A stretch of 64,000 nt of DNA from Linum tenue (taxonomy: Eukaryota; Streptophyta; Magnoliopsida; Malpighiales; Linaceae). This document shows, piece after piece, positions 33,946 to 46,167 of this stretch. The stretch covers positions 8,990,001 through 9,054,000 of the forward strand of contig CAMGYJ010000011.1 of assembly GCA_946122785.1 (NCBI GenBank), read 5' to 3'. The position numbers were made by a program, and so were the translations under genes. Under the pieces are notes generated by a model. It worked only from the letters and a program-made list of their open reading frames with translations. It searched no databases and was not told the DNA's origin. The first letter of the stretch is position 1; every line of letters starts with the position of its first letter.

Positions 33946-34970
33946 TCCTGCAGCAACATTTTCGGCTCCCTTCTTATCCCGGATCTCGATATCAAATTCC
34001 TGCAGAAGCAGGATCCAACGGATGAGCGTAGGCTTTGCATCAGCCTTTCTCATTAGACAGCGAATCGCTGAGTGGTCTGTGTAGACCACCACATGGGAAA
34101 GAACCAGATAAGGCCAGAACTTGTCAAATGCATACACCACGGCAAGTAGCTCTTTCTCAGTGGTGGTGTAGTTCTCCTGTGCACCGTTCAAGGTCTTCGA
34201 CGCGTAGTAGATGGGCTGGAAGTGCTTCTCGCGTCTCTGACCCAAAATAGCTCCGACTACATAGTCACTCGCATCGCACATCAACTCAAAGGGAAGAGAC
34301 CAGTCAGGAGTCACCATGATCGGTGCATGGGTAAGCTTCATCTTTAATGTCTCAAATGCAGCTGTGCACTCAGGAGTGAACTGGAATGGTGCATCCTTCT
34401 CCAACAACTTGGTAAGAGGCAGGGAAATCTTCGCGAAATCCTTAATAAACCGCCTGTAAAAGCCCGCATGAACCAGAAAGCTGCGGATCCCCTTCACAAA
34501 AATGGGAGGAGGTAGCTTACTAATCGTCTCTATCTTCGTGCGATCCACCTTAATCCCCTGCTTGGAGATCTTGCGCCCAAGCACAATCCCCTCGCGAACC
34601 ATAAAATGGCACTTCTCCCAGCTGAGTGCCAGATTAGTCTCCTCGCACCTCTTTAGAACAAGTTTTAGGTTATGGAGACAATGAGTGAAGGAGTCTCCGT
34701 AAACCGAGAAGTCATCCATGAAGACTTCCATGATCTCTCCAACCAGCAGTCGAAGATCGCCGACATACATCTCTGGAAGGTCGCTGGTGCATTACATAAC
34801 CCGAATGAAATCCTCCGGTAAGCAAAAGTACCAAAGGGGCAAGTAAATGTTTTCTTCGCGATGGTTATTTGGAAGTAGCCAGACATGCCATCTAGGAAGT
34901 GGTAGAACTCATGACTAGCCAACCTCTCCAGAATCTGATCAATGAAAGGTAGGGGAAAATGGTCCATCTT
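33940..34970 (-). pseudogene. Element B reverse transcriptase and RNase H
   Basis: The N-terminal piece (34,967-34,665) contains DHFPLPFIDQILERLA and [15 protein letters not shown] frameshift leads to the second piece (34,770-33,940), with the intact catalytic box [12 protein letters not shown] and [20 protein letters not shown]. RNase H motifs [20 protein letters not shown] and [20 protein letters not shown] follow. Confidence 0.9.
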
Positions 34971-35360
34971 GGTGGTGTCTTACAGGCGCCGGTAATAGAT
35001 ATAGACTCTCCAGCAAGTCACGGTCCGCATCAAGATCAACTCTTTCTTCTCATTCGGGACCACAATGATCGCGCCTTTCTTCTGGACCACCTGAGTGGGA
35101 CTAACCCACTTGCTATCAGGTATAGCAAAGATGATCCCTTAGCTTCACAATCTCTACCCGGACCATTGCCTCCAAGTTAGGAGTCAATCTCCGCTGCGGC
35201 TGCCTGACTGGCTTAACCTCATCCTCCATGAGAATTCTGTGGGAGCAGAAGGATGGGCTAATGGCTCGGATGTTAGTTATCTTCCATGTCATGGCGCGTG
35301 CATACTTCTTTAGCTGATAATGACCGGAGCTTATTCCCCTCCCATATAAATGCATACTCC
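34971..35360 (-). pseudogene. Element B RT entry region
   Basis: RILMEDEVKPVRQPQRRLTP and NLEAMVRVEIVKL are the conserved start of gypsy RT (35,260-35,130). The next segment, homologous to WVSPTQVVPKKGG in A, is readable only after frame changes. Confidence 0.75.
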
Positions 35361-35618
35361 AGGTGAGAGGGGAGGGGCTTAAGCTCCAGCTCTGGTGGCT
35401 CCTCCAATAATGTGGCGACCCGGGGCGATATAGGGATCAACTTGAATGGTTTCTCTCGCCCCTCGATCGCAGCTTCGATAGCTCCGCGAGCTACTCCTCC
35501 AGCTGCAACTCATGCGATGCCTGTTCCCCTAGCAAAAGACAACGCTCGAGGAAATTGTCAATACCCGCACTCGTGATGGCGAGTGCGGTCTCAAAATCAG
35601 CGATAATATCGCAGTAAT

Positions 35619-36079
35619 CTAGATCATCATGGAGCTGAGGTGTTTCATATTATCAGAAACAGAGAAGGTGATTTGTTCACCCCCATCCCTCAAAATTATC
35701 TTCCCATCATTCACATCAATAAGCGCCTTGGCGGTGGCGAGAAAAGGTCTATCCAGAATTAAAGGCACATCCACATCCTCATTTATATCAAGAATAACAA
35801 AATCCACAGGATATGAGAATGGCCCTACTGCGACTATCAAGTCCTCTGCAATTCCCTTAGGATGCACAATGATCTATCAACAAGTTGAATGCTCATCCTA
35901 ATATTACTGGGTTCACCTAGGCCTAGATTTTTAAACAATCTATATGGCATGACGTTTATGCTAGCGCCTAAATCCGCCAAGGACTTTCCAACATGCAATC
36001 TACCAATTATGCAAGGATAGTAAAACTCCCAGGGTCTTTGCGCTTCTCTGGTAGTTTGTTCTGCAGGATGGCAGAACAC
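35619..36079 (-). pseudogene. Element B aspartic protease
   Basis: HVGKSLADLGASINVMPYRL (about 36,010-35,950) carries the active site. FSYPVDFVILDINEDVD and LDRPFLATAKALIDVNDGKI follow after a frame shift near 35,860. Confidence 0.85.
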
Positions 36080-38019
36080 TCCTCGTTGAGCATCACCGTC
36101 GACAGCTCCCCAAGCTTCCTCTTGTTGGTGAGGAGATCCTTCAAGAACTTAGCATACTTGGGCATCTTCGACAATGCCTCCACGAAGGGCATACTGATGT
36201 TCACCTGCTTCAGCATTACCATGAACTTGGCAAACTCAGTCTCTAGTCGATCTTTGTGCAACCGAGTAGTAAAGGGAAGTTGAGGGACATACTCCTTCAT
36301 CACTAGTTGCGGCTTAGGAGTAGGCACCTCAACCTCCTTCTCCATTTCTTCTTCATTAGCTGGAAGTGATGAAGCATGTTTCTCTCTCTCTTGTCGTGCC
36401 TGGACAGGTATATCACAAGTCACTTTGCCACTCCTGGTAGTAATGGCCTTTCAGTGCTCATTTGGGTCCTACGGATGAGGAATGGTCTGACCGGGTAAAG
36501 TACTTGGAGTCCTCTGTGCTACAGCCTGTGCCACACTCCCAAGCTGGGTCTGGATATCCCACAGTACAGCCTGCGTGTTTTTGTGGCCAGCCTCAAGCTC
36601 CATGAATTTAGTTGAGGCTTTGTCCATGAACTGCTCGATGTTGTTGAACTTATTAGCACTGGAAGTGGCCAGAGAACCCACCAGATCGCGCAAATCGACC
36701 ATCGAATCGCTCTGTACTACGCTGTGGGGGCTACACCTGACTGCTGAAATGGCCTCATCTGTGACTGAGGAGGAACTGGCCCCTGTCTGGGCGGATAGAG
36801 AGGCTGCTGCTGCTGGAATTGCCCTTGTTTGGGCTGGTAAGGAGGCCTTTGAAAGCCTGGCGGTCCCTGGGAGACTGGTGCCCTATGATTAGTTCCACTC
36901 CAAGAGAAGTTAGGATGCTTGCGCCACCCCTCGTTATAAGTGTTGATGTAGGGGTCGAAACGCCTTGCATTGCCGATGAAGTCCAACTGCTCCTGGGGTG
37001 TAGTCGACTCCCTCATCGCCCGACAGTCTTCTATAGTATGATGGACGCTTTCACACCACTAGCAATGCATTGCCTGCTGTTGTACTATCCTTGAAATCAA
37101 TCCAGAACGATCAATAGCTAAGACCAGCTTAGATACTACCTTCACCAACTCAGACGACTGGGTGGCTACAGCATGCACATCCCAACCTGGTGCTCGTCTC
37201 GATCTCCTAGTATTGCCCCAATCATATCCCTGCTCTGCCATCTCTTCAAAGATTTGATTCAGATACGACAGTGTCTTGCTTAGCATATTCCTGCTGCAAA
37301 CCGAGTCAATCAGTTGTTTTTCTTCTGGGAAAGAGGGCGTGGTAGAAGGCACCCACCTTGAAGGCGTCAGTAAAACCATGGTTGGGACACTTGAGGAAAA
37401 GACTGGTGTATCTTTCCCTAGCATCCCGAATGGTTTCATCTTCCTCCTGGGCAAAGTGGGTGATTTGCTTCTGCAGGTCCGCTGTCTTCGACGGAGGATG
37501 ATAGCGGGTGAGGAACTTGTTCGCTTGGTTGGTCAACGTGGTGATCGATCCCGGAGGCCGAGTGTCCAGCCACTCCTTGGCCTGTCCCTCAAGAGTAAAG
37601 GGAAATTATCTCAACTGGATGGCATCAGATGGGACCCCATTTATTTTGATCACATCGATGAGCTCGTGGAATCACCGCATGTGCGATCTAGCACACTCCC
37701 CCTCCTTTCCACGAAATACCACCGAGCCGCGCAGGATGGTGATGACAGAAGTGCTCACCTCAATGTTATTGGCTGGAACTTGAGGGTGCTGGATGGTCGA
37801 CCTCATGTCCGCGGCTGTCCAGTAGCATCCCATGTTGTGCTCATCGGGGACAACCGCGATATCGTTTGGGTCCCCCATGTCTTCCTCTTGAATGATGTGC
37901 AGCTGCTCCAAAGCATCCTCTGCAGCCAGTCGTGCCTTCAAAGCTCGCTTGAAGTTCCTACAAGTCTGTTCGAGCTCTTGGTCTAACGGAAATAGATCTC
38001 CCGACTGGCTACGGGTCAT
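36080..38019 (-). pseudogene. Element B Gag
   Basis: It starts MTRSQSGDLFPLDQELEQTC at 38,019, 120 bp after the primer site. The core region has FLTRYHPPSKTADLQKQITH and ETIRDARERYTSLFLKCPNH (37,536-37,306). The zinc knuckle near 37,055 reads C-stop-W-C-ESVH-H-TIED-C, with TAG where element A has a Gln codon. A Gln/Pro-rich tail (36,900-36,720) and a connector to the protease follow. Several frameshifts interrupt it. Confidence 0.85.
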
Positions 38020-38138
38020 GCACTACCTGCACACAGACCGCAAACACAACCCGTGAGGGCACACAGGTGGAAGAGAGAGAAATGCAGTAAAGAAAATGCT
38101 AAAGTAATAGACGTTCACGTTTCTACAATAACCTAGGT

Positions 38139-38155
38139 CCCCGGCAACGGCGCCA
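38139..38155 (-). promoter_or_regulatory. Primer-binding site of element B (tRNA-Asp)
   Basis: The minus strand reads TGGCGCCGTTGCCGGGG, an exact match to the tRNA-Asp 3' end, 6 bp from the 5' LTR at 38,162. Confidence 0.9.
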
Positions 38156-38869
38156 AGAACTTGACACGCTACGACACAACACCAAACTGCGACCAGGTTT
38201 AATCACCGAATGAAAATTCAGAATAGTGGCAAGTTAACTTTATTAACCCGGGGACTAGATCTACTGCCTACTCCGTGATTACCTATTATCTAGCGGGACT
38301 AAGTTGAGTGAGAGTGATTGAAACGAAAAGCAGTAAGAAAGCCGGAAATTGTTCGAAGTTCTTAAGCAAGGGAAGAGTCACTCGAAATGAGTCCCCCTAA
38401 CTCCTTAGTTAGGTCAAAGTTGTAATTTCCTTTGGTTGATTTACGGTTGATTAAACTGCGGAAGATCTGACAGTAGCTTGGAATCTCTTAAGCTAACCAA
38501 GCCCTCTCAGACAGACTACCCGGCAAACGACTAGTCTTCACCGGTATAGAACGCTGAGGCAAAAAACATAGAACTCCACTACTGGAATTGGATTCTAGTA
38601 CAAAGTAGTGAATCGATTAACTCTCGTATAACCAATTCATTACTACCGATTGATGAAGCTCTAACAACCTAATCAGATTCTATCTATCTCAGGTTGCAGC
38701 AGAAATCAAGAAAAGTTGATCAGGCTTCAATTGACTCAATGAATCATGCATCAATTGATTATAATCAAGCAGTATAACATCCAAAAGTCATTACAACATT
38801 GATCCTTAACACATGGAACTAGGGTTCTTCATACCCAAGTGAGAGAGGGTTCTACTCCATAGTGAGAGA

Positions 38870-39495
38870 TAGGGATGGACAATGGGTGGGTTGGGTCGGT
38901 TTTTGGGCTAAATCCACCCACCCATTGTTATGGCGGGTGATGAAAAAATTACACACACCCACCCATTTGTATCGTTTTGGGTGGGTTGGGTGGGTGATGG
39001 CGGATGGTGGGTGGGTTTGGCAGTTCCAGTGGGTCAAATTATTTTTAAATAATTAGACAATTATGAGCCATAAATACTACGAATCAAGAAAATTGAGAAC
39101 TATTAAACATACTTTACTGGATAATCTAACACCAATTATCTCATATGCGAACACAACATATTTTAAAATGATCGATTTTTATGTTGTAAATCAAGTAAAG
39201 TTTATACAAGATCATTGAAATTTAATTGAATCAATCACGATTGAAGTTTTGGTATAAGAAAGAATAGTGTTTAATATAGAATATGCATTAACGACTTAAT
39301 ATATCATGTGATTTTGTAGGAAATGACCCACCCTCTACCCACCGACTACTCACCCGCCACCCACCCAAGTTTAGTGGGTGGCAAAAATAATGACCCACAC
39401 CCACCCACCATATCCACCCAAACAGGTAATGGGTGGGCTATAATCAGGTGGGTTCGGGTGGGTCTAGTGGTTAACCCGCCCATTGCCCAACCCTA
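38870..39495. mobile_element. hAT-type MITE in element B 5' LTR
   Basis: This is a 626-bp non-coding element. The left end is TAGGGATGGACAATGGG and the inverted right end is TAGGGTTGGGCAATGGG. The flanks GTGAGAGA and GAGAGAGA make a 7/8 match to an 8-bp duplication, the hAT size. The 3' LTR has the unoccupied site at about 18,503-18,520. It is rich in GGGTGGGT words on both strands. Confidence 0.88.
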
Positions 39496-39626
39496 GAGAG
39501 AGAGGAGAAAACAGAATACAAAGCAGTCATACTCATAATGATGGGAAGAATCTGCTTTGGGATGATAATGTTCACTCCAAGGACGAAATCCAAGCTTGAT
39601 TGATGAAAACAAGCTCCAGAATCACT

Positions 39627-40296
39627 CCTAGGGTTTGTACTTCGCACTTTATCTCTCTAGGACTCTATTTTTGCTCTAAAAGTTCGTCTACGTCTTCAAA
39701 GACCCGAAATTGGGTTAAAACCCAGAATTTCACAACCACATGGCCGTGTGGAATCCCCAGTCTGCCCGTGTGAAATCCAAAACGTGGCGTTTGATTTAAG
39801 TGACGGAAGGTATTTTACACGGCCAGAGTTGCACGGCCGTGTAGAAATCCAGCCTGCCCGTGTGAACTCTCTGGAAATCTTGCACGGCCAAAGTGGCCCT
39901 TACACGGCCAGTGTGTAACCAATGAAAGGGACTGCAGTATAGTGGCATAAGTAATAAATATCCTAGGGTTTGTTCTTCGCACTTTCTCTCTCTAGGACTC
40001 TATTTTTGCTCTAAAAGTTCGTCTACGTCTTCAAGACCCGAAATTGGGTTAAAACCCAGAATTCCACAACCACATGGCCGTGTGGAATCCCCAGTCTACC
40101 CGTGTGAAATCCAAAACGTGGCGTTTGATTTAAGTGACGGAAGGTATTTTACACGGCCAGAGTTGCACGGCCGTGTAGAAATCCAGCCTGCCCGTGTGAA
40201 CTCTCTGGAAATCTTGCACGGCCAAAGTGGCCCTTACACGGCCAGTGTGTAACCAATGAAAGGGACTGCAGTATAGTGGTACAAGTAATAAATATC
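39627..40296. repeat. 335-bp tandem duplication across the solo-LTR junction
   Basis: The units 39,627-39,961 and 39,962-40,296 are nearly identical. Each contains element B LTR sequence plus the first 48 bp of the solo LTR (TGTAACCAATG onwards). The duplication therefore arose after the solo LTR was in place. Confidence 0.9.
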
Positions 40297-41498
40297 GAAT
40301 CCACGGGTCTCTAGAGTTACTATTACTCAGCTTCAGTTCATTATCTAGCAAACTAGATTAAGGATTGATTTACTAAACTACTCTACTAACTACTCTACTA
40401 ATTACAAGTTGGGAACTCACTTAGGTATGATTCCCCCTAGCTCCTCAATTAGGTCCAAGTTGCAATTACCTTTGGTTGATCTACTGTTGATTAAACTGCG
40501 GAAGATCCTAAATTAGCTTGGAATCTCTTAAGTTGACTACGCCATCTTAGACAGAATACCCGGCAGGCGACTAGCCTTCACCGGGATAGACTGCTAAGGC
40601 GATTCACACAGATCTCCACTATTGGAATGAATTCCAGTACAAAGCAGTGAATTGATTGACTCTCGCACAACCAATTCACCACTATCAATCAAGGAAGCTC
40701 TCTTAACCTAATCAGATTCTATCTATCATAGGTTAAAGCAGAAATCAAGAGAATTTGATCAAGATTCAATTGACTCAATAAGTCATGCCTCAATCGATTA
40801 TAATCAACAAATATAACATCCAAAACTTCATATAAGAAAGATCCCAACATATGGAACTAGGGTTCCTTAAAACCTAAGTGAAGGGAAGTTACTCCATAGA
40901 GAAGAGAGAGACTCAGAAATCTGATCTAGATCTTCAATCTCCATCTCCAAGCTTGATTCCCGAGCTCCAATGGTGAAGAAATCCTCCAAAATAGCTCAAA
41001 GAATGTTCCCAAGTCCCGCGCTCTCTCTCTCTAGGGTTCGTCCCTTGGGTGTTTGGGAACCAAAACCCAGCTCCCTCTCTCCTTTGGCTCGAAATTGGCT
41101 TAAAACCAAAAAAGGCCAGGCCACACGGCCGTGTGACTTTCCCAGATGCCCGTGTAAGTGTCCAAACGCGGCGTTTCGATTAGTGGGCAACCAGGCAAGC
41201 TGCACGGGCAGAGGCCACACGACCGTGTGGCTTTTACCGAGCCTTCACACGGCCACAAGGGGCCCCTACACGGCCGTGTGAGGTGTAATGGTGCCCGTGT
41301 GGCTTCTCAGCTTCTCGCCAAACCTCCAATCTTCGTCCAATCGACCTCGAACTCGTTCCCAGGCCTTCATTCATGTGCTAGGACCTGAAATATCACAAAC
41401 ACGAACAACCTAGCGTGAAATCGGCCTAAAACGCGGGAATCGACATCTCAAAAGGCTCAAGAATAGGGGTAGAAACATGTGTAATTATTGGTCTATCA
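40248..41498 (-). mobile_element. Solo LTR of an E-like family inside element B LTR
   Basis: It is about 1251 bp; on the minus strand it begins TGATAGACCAATAATTACAC and ends CATTGGTTACA. It aligns with the E LTR (52,062) across most of its length and carries its own CACACGGCCGTGTG palindromes (41,121-41,300). No internal sequence is present. A clean 5-bp target duplication is not visible, only a shared GTG. Confidence 0.8.
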
Positions 41499-41770
41499 TG
41501 TGGCCTGCCCGCGCAAAGAAGTTCCACACGGCCAAGTCACACGATTTTGTGGAATTTAAGTCTTGCCGTGTGGTTTCCTCAACTTCTGGCACAAACTTCA
41601 AATCTTCGTCCAATCGCCCCGAACTCGTTCCCAAACCTTCATTCACATACTAGGACATGAAATATTACAAACAAGAACAACCTAGCATGAAATCGGCCTA
41701 AAACACGAGAGATGAGGCTCAAACAGTATAAGAATGGTGGAGAAAAACATGTGTATATATCAAGTCATCA

Positions 41771-43465
41771 GACACCCAAAAGTAAAACCTAGCGGGCTTG
41801 GACCAAAGAGGACATTATCGTACTAATGGGCACCCCGATGTTTGACAAGTGGTATCAGATCTTAGTTCGGGTCCAGGGCGATGGACGTCAGTTTGGTGGG
41901 ACCCTTCATTCGAGGGAACTTGGGATTTGAGATCTACGTCTGGTTTGGTGGATCCACGAGAGATACACGTTTGGGCTACATTTGGTTTGGCGGGTCTAGG
42001 GAGGTCCGCATTTGTCTGGTGGAGAGATCCATGTTTATTTGGCTGATCAAAAAGAGTTCCGTGTATGGGAAAATCCTTGTACCAAGAAGCCAATCGATAC
42101 AAGGTGTCTGGCAGATCAAGATAATCACTGAGGTGAGGGCACAATGTTCATGGTCCTTGTCTTGAGGGGAGGATTGTTATGCGACAATCCAAGTACCACA
42201 TCGGTAATACAAGGGAAGGATCCCTTGTATATAATTGTCCACCAAACTCATTAGTACGAGGCCTTTTGGGGAATACACCCAAGAGTAAAACCGTGTGGGC
42301 TTGGCCCAAAGCAGACAATATTGTACTAATTGAGCACCCCGATTATGACAAGTGGTATCAGAGCTTGGTTCAGTGGATCCGGGGCGGTGGACGTCAGTTT
42401 GGTGGCACCCTCATTTGGTGGACCTCGGGATTTGAGATCTGCGTCTGGTTTGCTGGATCCACGAGAGATCCACGTTTGGGCTACATCTGGTTTGGCGGAT
42501 CGAGGGAGGTCCGCGTTTGTCTGGTGGAGAGATCCACGTCTATTTGACGGATCAAAGAGAGTTCTGCATCTGGGGAAAATCCTTGTACCGAGAAGCCCAT
42601 CTATACAAGGTATCTGGCGGAACAAGATAATTGCTGAGGTGAGGACACTATGTTCGTGGTCCTTGTCTTGAGGAGAAGATTGTTATGAAACAATCCAAGT
42701 ACCACATCGGTAATACAAGGTAAGGAACCCTTGTATATTAGTGTCCACCTAGCCCAATTAGTACGATGCCTTTTGGGGAGGACACCCATCATAACTGGGG
42801 AACTCAATTAGTACGATATTGTCCGCTTTGGACCAAGCCCGCATGGTTTTACTTTTGGATGTCCTCCCCAAAAGGCCTCGTACTAATTGGCCTAGGTGGA
42901 CTCTTATATACAAGGGTCCCTTCCCTTGTATAACCGATGTGGTACTTGGATTGTCCCATAACAATCCTCCCCTCAATACAAGGACCACGTACATCGTGTC
43001 CTCACATCAGCGATTATCTTGATCTGCCAGACACCTTGTATCGATGGGCTTCTCGTTACAAGGATTTTTCCAAACCCGGAACTCTCTTTGATCCGCCGCC
43101 AAACAGGCGGGATCTCTCCACCAGACAAACGTGGACCTCCCTCGATCCGCCAAACCAGATGTAGCCCAAACGTGGATCTCTCGTCGATGCACGAAACCAT
43201 ACACATATCTCAAATCCTAAGGTCACCGAATGAGGGTCTACCAAACTAACGTCCACCGCCCCGAACCTAGGCTCTAATACCACTTTTCATAACAACAGGG
43301 TGCTCAGTTAGTACGATATTGTCCTCTTTGGGCCAAGCCCGCACGTATTTACTCTTGGGTGTCCTCCCCAAAAGGCCTCGTACTAATGAGCTTGGTAGTC
43401 ACTTATATACAAGGGTTCCTTCCCTTGTATTACTGATGTGGTACTTGGATTGTCCCATAATAGTC
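41771..43465. mobile_element. TRIM cluster: tandem copies plus an inverted copy
   Basis: Terminal-repeat retrotransposons in miniature are present as the first LTR end (41,771-41,847), LTR 2 (42,175-42,350) and partial LTR 3 (42,681-42,787), all plus, with internal parts of about 325 bp between them. They are followed by the inverted LTR 4 (42,788-42,964), an internal part, and LTR 5 (43,289-43,465). LTRs run from TGTTATG to TTATGACA and are about 176 bp. Each internal part opens AGTGGTATCAGAGC, matching the initiator tRNA-Met primer site. There is no coding capacity. Confidence 0.85.
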
Positions 43466-43952
43466 GTGATCACCTGGACATGACCATATTTATGGGCTGA
43501 AGATCGTGGTCGTGAACAGTAGTCGCGAAATTCAGAAGTCGACCAAAAAGAAGGCAGAAAGTTTCCCCAGACGAATTGCAGACATGGCGTATTTTGACCG
43601 TGAAAGAGGTTGCACCCGGGACACAAAGATCACGGTCGCGATCTCAGAGCTTAAAGATGGAGTCAAAATCCGTCATTTTCGGTGATTTGGGGACTTTTCA
43701 ACTAGTCACGACCGTGACATCAGGTCCTGCCCTCGAGGCCCTGACCGACACCAATGCCTATAAATACTCCCTTTTCTGCACTTTTCAAAAGGAGAGCCGA
43801 AGTAGAGTGAGAAAGTTATGGTTTTCGGTTGTTTTTAGAGACGGAAACACCTTGGGAGAGCTTAATTGAAGATCCAATCCACCCAAGGAGTAAGAAGAAG
43901 GTGCAGGCAAGGATAAGAAGATTGAATCCATCACTCCCTCTCTTCTAGTTTG

Positions 43953-44025
<73 letters not shown>

Positions 44026-44764
44026 CTTGAATCTCTAATTGTTATTTAGGGAATATGAACCCTAGTTTATAGGTTGTGTATGTATGGTTTTGAATGAATG
44101 TGTCTATCTAGCTGAATTTCATGCTTCCCTTTCTTTGATTGTGCTAAGGTAGGTCGCCCAAATCTTCTCTACTAGCCTACTTGAGCTTCTACACTTGATA
44201 TGGAGTTTTAGGTTTAGACGTGTATACGCCACCTAGAGAATTAGGTTTAGACGAATGAATTGGATCTTATGGAGGATGAGGAGACTGTACCCCTGCCATA
44301 AGAATGCCTTCCTAGATAGAACCCGGGATGAAACCTCGGTTTGAACGGTGGGTAGTACCCATTGAAATGAGCTACGTTCTTAAATCCCAAGATACGATAT
44401 CCTAGATCGAGGTTGCTGACATGGGTTTATGGGAGGCGTACTCGGAGGCGTGTGGATAACCACGAAAGCGCTCGAAAAAGAGCTCACTCACCACATTCGC
44501 TTAACCCTACATGAAAACCATAGCAGGAGGATTTGACCTTAGAAACTTGGTTGGTTGTTTAGGAGTAGGTTAGCTTAGTTCTACCTTAAAACTCGGTTAG
44601 GCTAGATAATAATTTAGTTCTGCAATAGCAGTAGATCCATGGACCCATGGAATTCGACCTCGTGAGTCAACCCTTTACTACATCGCCGATCTAGGTTATA
44701 CTTGGCTTAGATTGCAGTAGCATTTATTGATAATTGAGTTTAACTTGGTTAACTTAAGTGATAA
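43466..44764 (+). repeat. Second piece of element D 5' LTR
   Basis: It aligns with the 3' LTR from about 49,190 to 50,435. It contains TATAAATA at 43,759-43,766. A CT repeat (43,957-43,995) and a TA repeat (43,995-44,023) are present here but nearly absent from the 3' LTR, so they expanded after insertion. Confidence 0.85.
43759..43766 (+). promoter_or_regulatory. TATA box of element D LTR
   Basis: TATAAATA sits in CCTATAAATACTCCC, with the same motif at 49,472-49,479 in the 3' LTR. Confidence 0.6.
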
Positions 44765-44770
44765 ATTTTT

Positions 44771-44787
44771 TGGTGTCGTTGACGAGG
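44771..44787 (+). promoter_or_regulatory. Degenerate tRNA-Asp primer site of element D
   Basis: TGGTGTCGTTGACGAGG matches the 17-bp site of elements A, B and E at 13 positions. Two of the four differences are C to T and one is G to A, which fits an older methylated copy. Confidence 0.75.
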
Positions 44788-44909
44788 ACCGTTGGATTAT
44801 TATGAAAAAGGACGAATTGGTGGTTTTTCACCTACCTTTCTCCTTGAAGGGTGGGTTGTGTATGTTGGATTGTCTTTTTAGTGTTTTTGTTGTTTATAGA
44901 TTGTGAATA

Positions 44910-46135
44910 ATGGATCCATATGGCTGGCTCGAGGAGTGGGGAGATCACCAAAGGCCGAATTGGTGGTATCGCGAAGCTTCTAGTAACAGGGCTAGCCAAG
45001 GATCCCGGTTTCAAGAAGAACCACCTCTTCATGATCATCAATCATACCAACATGGTTATCCAGCCTTACCATCATCAAGAATAATTGTTTCCACACTCGG
45101 AGACAAAAAGCCAATGGGTGCTTTTGGTGGAGTGGTTTGTCCGGGATACCGAAGCATGCTCCAATATGGAATCCACAACCACCACCCCTATCGACTCATC
45201 CTTACTACAGACATTGGAGGAAATCCTCCAAAAAACAGAGAGTCTAGGAGAAATTGCTGGGCAAGCATGTGCACAACTTGCTCACAATCATCTCTTACCA
45301 TTCAAATAGGAAAAGGAATTCGAAGAGGCAAAGTTGGAGACCATAGGGACATTTCCATCATAGAAAGTCTCGGCCTTTCAGGACTTCCTCAACGAACAAC
45401 AAGAGTTGAAATGAGAGTTTGGAAGCAAAGACGGGAGATCATGAACAAATTCGTTCGAGACTCACTCAATTTCACCTCCATGATGCTAACAATAAAAATG
45501 AAGAGAAAGTGGAAGAAGAGGAAGAGGTCTCCACGGTGGACGAGCAAGAGGACAATGAAGATCAATCTAGTGAAGAACTTGCTTGGAGAGTCATCATAGT
45601 TTTCGATCAACAAAAATAAATAGTTATAAAAGGGACCATTGCTGAGGTTGTGAGGAAGGAAGAAGAAAGTGAAGAAGATGAAGACCTTGGTACTCAACAG
45701 GGGGCAGATACTTCACAAGAAGGAGAGGAGGTTAAAGACACAATTGGAGTCTGATCAATGCAAAAGGTTGAAGTGGATGAAGCTTCTACAAGTTATATGT
45801 GCCACCAAAGCTTTCCGCCGGACCTTGACCCACTCTTAGAGAAGGATCCTTTTGCAGATTCTCTTTGCCAAGCCAAGGCCACATTATCAATAATCCCTCT
45901 TGGTGGATTCAAGGATGGTCAATTAAGATTTCATTACATGGTATGGGGCAAAGAGAAGAAAGAAGAAGAGGTCTCGTGGGTGGAGACACAACTCTTACCA
46001 AGCCCATGGTTCATTCACATCATTTGAAGCATCCAAAGCTCGGGACTTGAGACACCACCTCAATGACGAGAACCTCAAATTCAAGGAGGTTCTGAGTTGG
46101 ACCGAGAACTTGAAGACAATCATCCGGCGATAAGA
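44910..46135 (+). pseudogene. Element D ORF of unknown function, homologous to the E ORF
   Basis: It starts MDPYGWLEEWGDHQRPNWWY, like E (MDPHGFSNHWGYPPP). A helical block follows in another frame (VEWFVRDTEACSNMES, then QTLEEILQKTESLGEIAGQA). Then comes an acidic stretch with SSEELAWRV, then DPLLEKDPFADSLCQAKAT and SIIPLGGFKDGQ. The end reads ARDLRHHLNDENLKFKEVLS. I recognise no protease, RT, integrase or zinc knuckle. Several stops and frame changes show decay. Confidence 0.7.
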
Positions 46136-46152
46136 CTTAAAAGATGCACTTG

Positions 46153-46167
46153 TTGGGAGGTACCCAA
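46153..46167 (+). other. Conserved post-ORF hairpin of element D
   Basis: Arms TTGGG and CCCAA enclose AGGTA, after GATGCACTTG. Compared with A and E, one G:C pair of the stem is replaced by T:A. Confidence 0.7.

Larger units (their letters stand above)
17831..41770 (-). mobile_element. Athila-type Ty3/gypsy element B
   Basis: Perfect target copies GACAC lie at 17,826-17,830 and 41,771-41,775, inside the first TRIM LTR. In minus-strand order: 5' LTR 41,770-38,162 (enlarged by insertions), tRNA-Asp primer site 38,155-38,139, gag, protease, RT, RNase H, integrase (split by element A at 33,072/23,493), a 3' ORF, a structured 3' region, and 3' LTR 19,195-17,831. RT motifs such as DHFPLPFIDQILERLA fit the Athila lineage. 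Frameshifts and stops make it inactive. Confidence 0.88.
38162..41770 (-). repeat. 5' LTR of element B, enlarged by a MITE, a solo LTR and a duplication
   Basis: It aligns with the 1365-bp 3' LTR at 38,162-38,861, 39,496-39,913 and 41,499-41,770. The extra sequence is a hAT-type MITE (38,870-39,495), a tandem duplication (39,627-40,296) and a solo LTR (40,248-41,498). Confidence 0.88.

Noticed and set aside
41815..43626. Many overlapping frames of 65-120 codons in the TRIM cluster
   Set aside because: They repeat with each TRIM copy in several frames and strands. TRIMs are non-coding, and no conserved frame is preferred.
43957..44023. CT and TA repeats as a possible regulatory element
   Set aside because: The partner LTR has only a few CT units there, which indicates microsatellite growth after insertion.
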